Source of the DNA: an uncultured Bacillota bacterium
GTDB lineage: Bacteria > Bacillota > Clostridia > Christensenellales > UBA1242
Assembly (NCBI GenBank): GCA_900555365.1
Contig: USKO01000020.1
Span: 1 to 9,118, forward strand
Direction of reading: 5' to 3'
DNA: 9,118 nucleotides
The position numbers and the translations under genes were made by a program. Shown here one piece after another: positions 6,903 through 9,118 of the stretch; the first letter of the stretch is position 1, and each line of letters opens with the position of its first letter. The notes under the pieces were generated by a model. The model was not told the DNA's origin, searched no databases, and saw only the letters and a list, made by a program, of their open reading frames with translations.

Positions 6903-6994
6903 TGGCGGTCAGGAAAATTCTCAAAACTTGTTTTGAGAATTTTTTTGTGCGTTTGCACAGAGAGGCGCTTTAAAAAGCGCCACATTGACCGCCA
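6903..6994. other. Nested inverted repeats able to form a four-arm (cloverleaf-like) structure
   Basis: TGGCGGTCA (6903-6911) and TGACCGCCA (6986-6994) are perfect inverted copies, extendable by one G-U pair. They enclose three side-by-side hairpins. The first is the trxA terminator hairpin (6914-6943). The second is TGTGC-GTTT-GCACA (6946-6959). The third is GGCGCTT-TAAA-AAGCGCC (6964-6981). The outer pair and third hairpin are clearly richer in G+C than their surroundings. The layout resembles a folded RNA or a small palindromic repeat element. It is not a tRNA: the arm sizes and the T-run do not fit. Function unknown. Confidence 0.55.
6914..6946 (+). terminator. Rho-independent terminator after trxA
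   Basis: A perfect 10-bp stem, ATTCTCAAAA (6917-6926) and TTTTGAGAAT (6931-6940), with a CTTG loop, extends by three A-T pairs and runs into a T tract (6941-6946). It lies 12 bases past the thioredoxin stop. The stem is nearly symmetric, but only the + strand has a coding gene close by. Confidence 0.88.
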
Positions 6995-7093
6995 GTGCAA
7001 CAAGCTAGATTTAAACCAGCATAACAAAAATATCTATTGTTTTAAAAGATATTTCGGCTAAATTTACATAAAAATGGGAAAAACAGTGATCTT

Positions 7094-7123
7094 TTAACAA
7101 AAATGACAAATTTTTATTATAAA
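7094..7123 (+). promoter_or_regulatory. Possible upstream promoter of the nifS operon
   Basis: TTAACA (7094-7099) and TATAAA (7118-7123) each match consensus at 5 of 6 positions, with an 18-base spacer. It lies just upstream of a better promoter, and the stretch is very A+T-rich, so chance matches are likely. The interval 6902-7181 otherwise holds only the terminator and repeat structure and a weak A+T hairpin at 7028-7054. Confidence 0.35.
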
Positions 7124-7130
7124 ATATATA

Positions 7131-7159
7131 TTGACTTTAGATGTGTTTAGTGATAAAAT
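7131..7159 (+). promoter_or_regulatory. Sigma-A-type promoter of the nifS-nifU operon
   Basis: TTGACT (7131-7136) and TAAAAT (7154-7159) have a 17-base spacer, and TGA just before the -10 makes it an extended -10 promoter. Transcription would begin near 7166, leaving a leader of about 16 bases that contains the AAAGGAG ribosome site (7168-7174) 7 bases before the nifS ATG. TTTAG occurs three times within the promoter (7136, 7146, 7159), and TGACT (7132-7136) faces AGTCA (7162-7166), which could be operator elements. Confidence 0.75.
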
Positions 7160-7181
7160 TTAGTCATAAAGGAGTGCAAAA

Positions 7182-8357
7182 ATGATTAGAAAAGTTTATC
7201 TTGATAATGCTTCAACAACATTTGTATCTAGCGAAGTGTTAGCAGAAATGCTGCCATGCTTTAACTCTATTTATGGCAACAGTAACTCGGTGCATAGCTT
7301 TGGAAGAGAGGCAAGTGCAATAGTAGATAGAGCAAGAGACCGTATTGCAAATGCAATTAATGCAAGCAAAAGTAATGAAATATATTTTACATCAGGTGGA
7401 ACAGAGGCAGACAACTGGGCAATCAAAGGGATCGCTCATGCTTATTCAAACAAAGGAAAACACATCATCACAAGCGCGATTGAGCATCATGCAATTTTAG
7501 ATAGCTGCAAACAACTTGAAGAAGAAGGCTTCGAGGTCACTTATCTGCCAGTAGACAAAAATGGTCTTGTAAACTTGGTTGAGCTTCTTCATGCTATTAG
7601 AAAGGATACAACTCTTATTTCTATAATTGCGGTTAACAATGAAGTTGGAACCATTCAAAACATCAAGGCAATTGCTAAGATTGCACATGATTATGGTATA
7701 ATCTTCCATACTGATGCAGTGCAAGCCATTGGCAATATTAAGATAGATGTTCAAGATATGGAAATAGATGCGCTTACAATTTCTGCTCATAAAATCTATG
7801 GACCAAAGGGAGTAGGCTGCTTATATCTTAAAAATGGTATAAGAATCGAGCCTATGATTGTTGGTGGCAGTCAAGAGCGTGAGAAGAGAGGAGGAACGGT
7901 GAATGTTCCTGCAGTTGCTGGCTTTGGGAAAGCGGTTGAAGTAGCTGTCAGAGATATGAGTATCAATCAACAGAAACTTAGAAGCATAAGAGAGTATTTT
8001 ATTAAAAATCTCAATGAAAAAATAGAATATATTTCAATTAATGGCCATCCACAGCAAAAAATTAATAATATTTTAAATGTTACTTTTGAAATGGTTGACA
8101 ACGAGTCACTACTCATGCTGCTTGATATGGAGGGCGTTGCTGTTTCCATTGCCTCAGCATGCACTTCAGGCTCAAATGAGCAGTCACATGTGCTTAAAGC
8201 CATGGGACTTGATGGCAATGCAGTTCAGTCATCAATAAGAATATCTTTTGGTAAGAATATAAGCAGAAGTGATATTGATTATGCAGTTGAGGCTATCGAA
8301 AAATCAGTAGCAAAATTAAGATCAATTTCAGCACTAACAAAAGCAGGGAGGAAATAA
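7182..8357 (+). CDS. nifS: Cysteine desulfurase, NifS/IscS type
   Basis: This 391-residue PLP enzyme removes sulfur from cysteine, leaving alanine and an enzyme persulfide used for Fe-S clusters or thiolated tRNAs. It begins VYLDNASTT. TSGGTEADNWA (70-80) binds the PLP phosphate; IEHHAIL (100-106) contains the ring-stacking histidine. D178 and Q181 are in HTDAVQAIG, and K204 in SAHKIYGPKG is the PLP lysine. The persulfide cysteine is C327 in SACTSGS, the class I NifS/IscS form. RGGTVNVPAVAGFGKA (236-251) is also typical. All key residues are intact and the length is normal. The gene has its own promoter, and the nifU ribosome site GGGAGGA lies in its last codons. IscS cannot be separated from NifS by sequence alone; no nitrogenase genes are nearby, so a housekeeping role is more likely than one in nitrogen fixation. 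Confidence 0.96.
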   Translation: MIRKVYLDNASTTFVSSEVLAEMLPCFNSIYGNSNSVHSFGREASAIVDRARDRIANAINASKSNEIYFTSGGTEADNWAIKGIAHAYSNKGKHIITSAIEHHAILDSCKQLEEEGFEVTYLPVDKNGLVNLVELLHAIRKDTTLISIIAVNNEVGTIQNIKAIAKIAHDYGIIFHTDAVQAIGNIKIDVQDMEIDALTISAHKIYGPKGVGCLYLKNGIRIEPMIVGGSQEREKRGGTVNVPAVAGFGKAVEVAVRDMSINQQKLRSIREYFIKNLNEKIEYISINGHPQQKINNILNVTFEMVDNESLLMLLDMEGVAVSIASACTSGSNEQSHVLKAMGLDGNAVQSSIRISFGKNISRSDIDYAVEAIEKSVAKLRSISALTKAGRK

Positions 8358-8359
8358 TC

Positions 8360-8755
8360 ATGTATAGTAATAAAATATTAGAAAGATTTGCCAGCCCTAG
8401 ATTTGCTGGTGGACTTAGAGGGGCAAATGGTAGCGGCAAAGCAGGTGATGAGGACTGCGGCGACCTTGTCAAAATATATATGCTTATAGATGAAGGCGGA
8501 ATTATTTCAAGCTGTAAGTTTAAGGCATTTGGCGGTGTCTGCACTATAGTTGCTAGTGACAAAGCATGTGAAATGCTTATTGGAAGGACTTTAGAAGAGG
8601 CGTTGTCTTTGACAAATATTGACATACTTGAAGAGATGGGTGACATTCCACAAGATCGTCAATACTCTGCTCTTCTTGCTGAAGAGGCAATTAAAAATGC
8701 CATTGAAGATTATTATAAAAGAAAGGAGCGAGAGGCCAAAAAGTCTCTAGAATAA
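8360..8755 (+). CDS. nifU: IscU/NifU N-terminal-like Fe-S scaffold protein with altered ligand residues
   Basis: This 131-residue protein matches the IscU fold along its length: YSNKILERFASPRFAGGL at the start, DCGDLVKIYMLID (32-44) with ligand C33 and the conserved D35, then ISSCKFKAFGG (49-59), and LAEEAIKNAIEDYYKRK near the end. Canonical IscU builds [2Fe-2S]/[4Fe-4S] clusters on three cysteines with a nearby histidine. Here the usual YGCGSA reads FGGVCT, moving the cysteine two residues later (C61). The usual IHCS reads RQYS, so Q101 and Y102 replace the histidine and third cysteine. Other cysteines are C52 and C70. The start ATG is 2 bases after the nifS stop with a strong GGGAGGA site (8346-8352), so co-translation with nifS is likely. 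It could be a modified scaffold, a sulfur or metal carrier, or a regulator of NifS. The family call is strong; classical scaffold function is doubtful. Confidence 0.88.
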   Translation: MYSNKILERFASPRFAGGLRGANGSGKAGDEDCGDLVKIYMLIDEGGIISSCKFKAFGGVCTIVASDKACEMLIGRTLEEALSLTNIDILEEMGDIPQDRQYSALLAEEAIKNAIEDYYKRKEREAKKSLE

Positions 8756-8757
8756 TT

Positions 8758-9060
8758 ATGGAAACTGACATCGTTTTTTACTATAACTTCGGCAAAACTT
8801 TTATTGACAGCCATCAGCTTGATAATTGGTATAAAGATGTTAAGAAACTACTTGCAACTAAAGAGGGTAAAGAAATTTTAGGTTTTTTCGTGACAGCCTT
8901 AGAGCTTTATGAGGATGGTAATGTCTATGAAATAGAAAATATTCCATTTGAAAATCTTGAAATCAAGAGAAAGGCAGAAAAACTTCTTTATAAATATGGT
9001 TTTGGGCCACAAAGATTAAATACTCTTCATAAGATATCAGAAGATGAAATTAGTAGATAA
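8758..9060 (+). CDS. Small protein of unknown function, third gene of the nifS-nifU operon
   Basis: I do not recognise this 100-residue protein. It has no cysteine, signal peptide or membrane segment, and is rich in Lys, Glu and aromatic residues (for example FYYNFGKTF near the start and LLYKYGFGP near residue 76). The predicted character is a small soluble, mostly helical protein: the KDVKKLLATKEGKEILGFFV and IKRKAEKLLYKYG stretches look amphipathic. It starts 2 bases after nifU and ends just before the operon terminator, which supports it being a real gene. There is no clear Shine-Dalgarno sequence before its ATG; the closest purine-rich run is about 20 bases upstream, so it may depend on translational coupling with nifU. 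Lack of cysteine makes it unlikely to bind a cluster itself; a partner or accessory role with NifS or NifU is only a guess from position. Confidence 0.75.
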   Translation: METDIVFYYNFGKTFIDSHQLDNWYKDVKKLLATKEGKEILGFFVTALELYEDGNVYEIENIPFENLEIKRKAEKLLYKYGFGPQRLNTLHKISEDEISR

Positions 9061-9065
9061 TAATT

Positions 9066-9094
9066 AAAAAAACAAGTTTTTAACTTGTTTTTTT
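9066..9094 (+). terminator. Rho-independent terminator closing the nifS-nifU operon
   Basis: AACAAGTT (9071-9078) and AACTTGTT (9082-9089) pair around a TTT loop, and five more A-T pairs extend the stem to 13 bp (9066-9094), the 3' arm doubling as the T tract. It lies 5 bases past the stop of the 100-residue protein. The symmetric A and T runs could let it work in both directions. The remaining 24 bases show nothing. Confidence 0.85.
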
Positions 9095-9118
9095 ATTTAG
9101 TAAATTTAAGATAACGAT

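Noticed and set aside
6903..6994. tRNA gene reading of the cloverleaf-like region
   Set aside because: The outer stem is 9 bp, arm sizes are wrong, there is no anticodon or T-loop sequence, and one arm is a terminator with a T run.
7028..7054. AAATATCT/AGATATTT hairpin upstream of nifS as a riboswitch or T-box
   Set aside because: It is an A+T-only 8-bp stem with a long loop, lies upstream of the predicted transcription start, and no T-box or other known riboswitch core sequence is present.

Overview
This 9.1 kb window looks like core chromosome of a low-GC Gram-positive-type bacterium. I infer an uncultured, Clostridia-like Bacillota lineage from the A+T-rich codon use and intergenic DNA, the strong AGGAGG-type ribosome sites, the TTGACA/TATAAT-like promoters, and the gene order dprA-topA-trmFO-hslV-hslU, which is a known Bacillota arrangement. 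Every gene is on the + strand. No tRNA, rRNA, CRISPR array, transposase, phage gene or integration site was recognised.

Layout. (1) Positions 1-340 hold the C-terminal end of dprA, including its winged-helix domain; topA follows, using a TTG start at 353, and ends before a hairpin terminator near 2490. (2) A good sigma-A-type promoter (2566-2594) precedes a very divergent trmFO-like flavoprotein gene. Its end overlaps hslV by 17 bases, and hslU starts 2 bases after hslV, so these three form one transcription unit. In Bacillus subtilis the same block also has xerC (codV) between trmFO and hslV and codY after hslU; both are missing here. (3) A tcdA-type tRNA t6A dehydratase gene and a classical thioredoxin gene follow, closed by a strong terminator. 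That terminator lies inside a larger set of nested inverted repeats (6903-6994). (4) A cleanly delimited operon follows, with promoter(s) at 7094-7159 and a terminator at 9066-9094. It carries a nifS/iscS-type cysteine desulfurase, an IscU/NifU-like scaffold protein and a 100-residue protein of unknown function.

How the genes work together. dprA and topA serve DNA uptake/recombination and supercoiling. HslVU is an ATP-dependent protease. The TrmFO-like protein and TcdA point to tRNA modification. Thioredoxin and NifS-NifU point to thiol, sulfur and Fe-S metabolism.

Most unusual points. The NifU-like scaffold lacks two of the three canonical cluster-ligand cysteines. The TrmFO-like protein has lost most family signature motifs but keeps cysteines at or near the two catalytic positions. 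The 6903-6994 region can fold into a four-arm cloverleaf-like structure. I see no convincing new multi-gene defence or mobile system. Family comparisons were made from memory, without alignment software.
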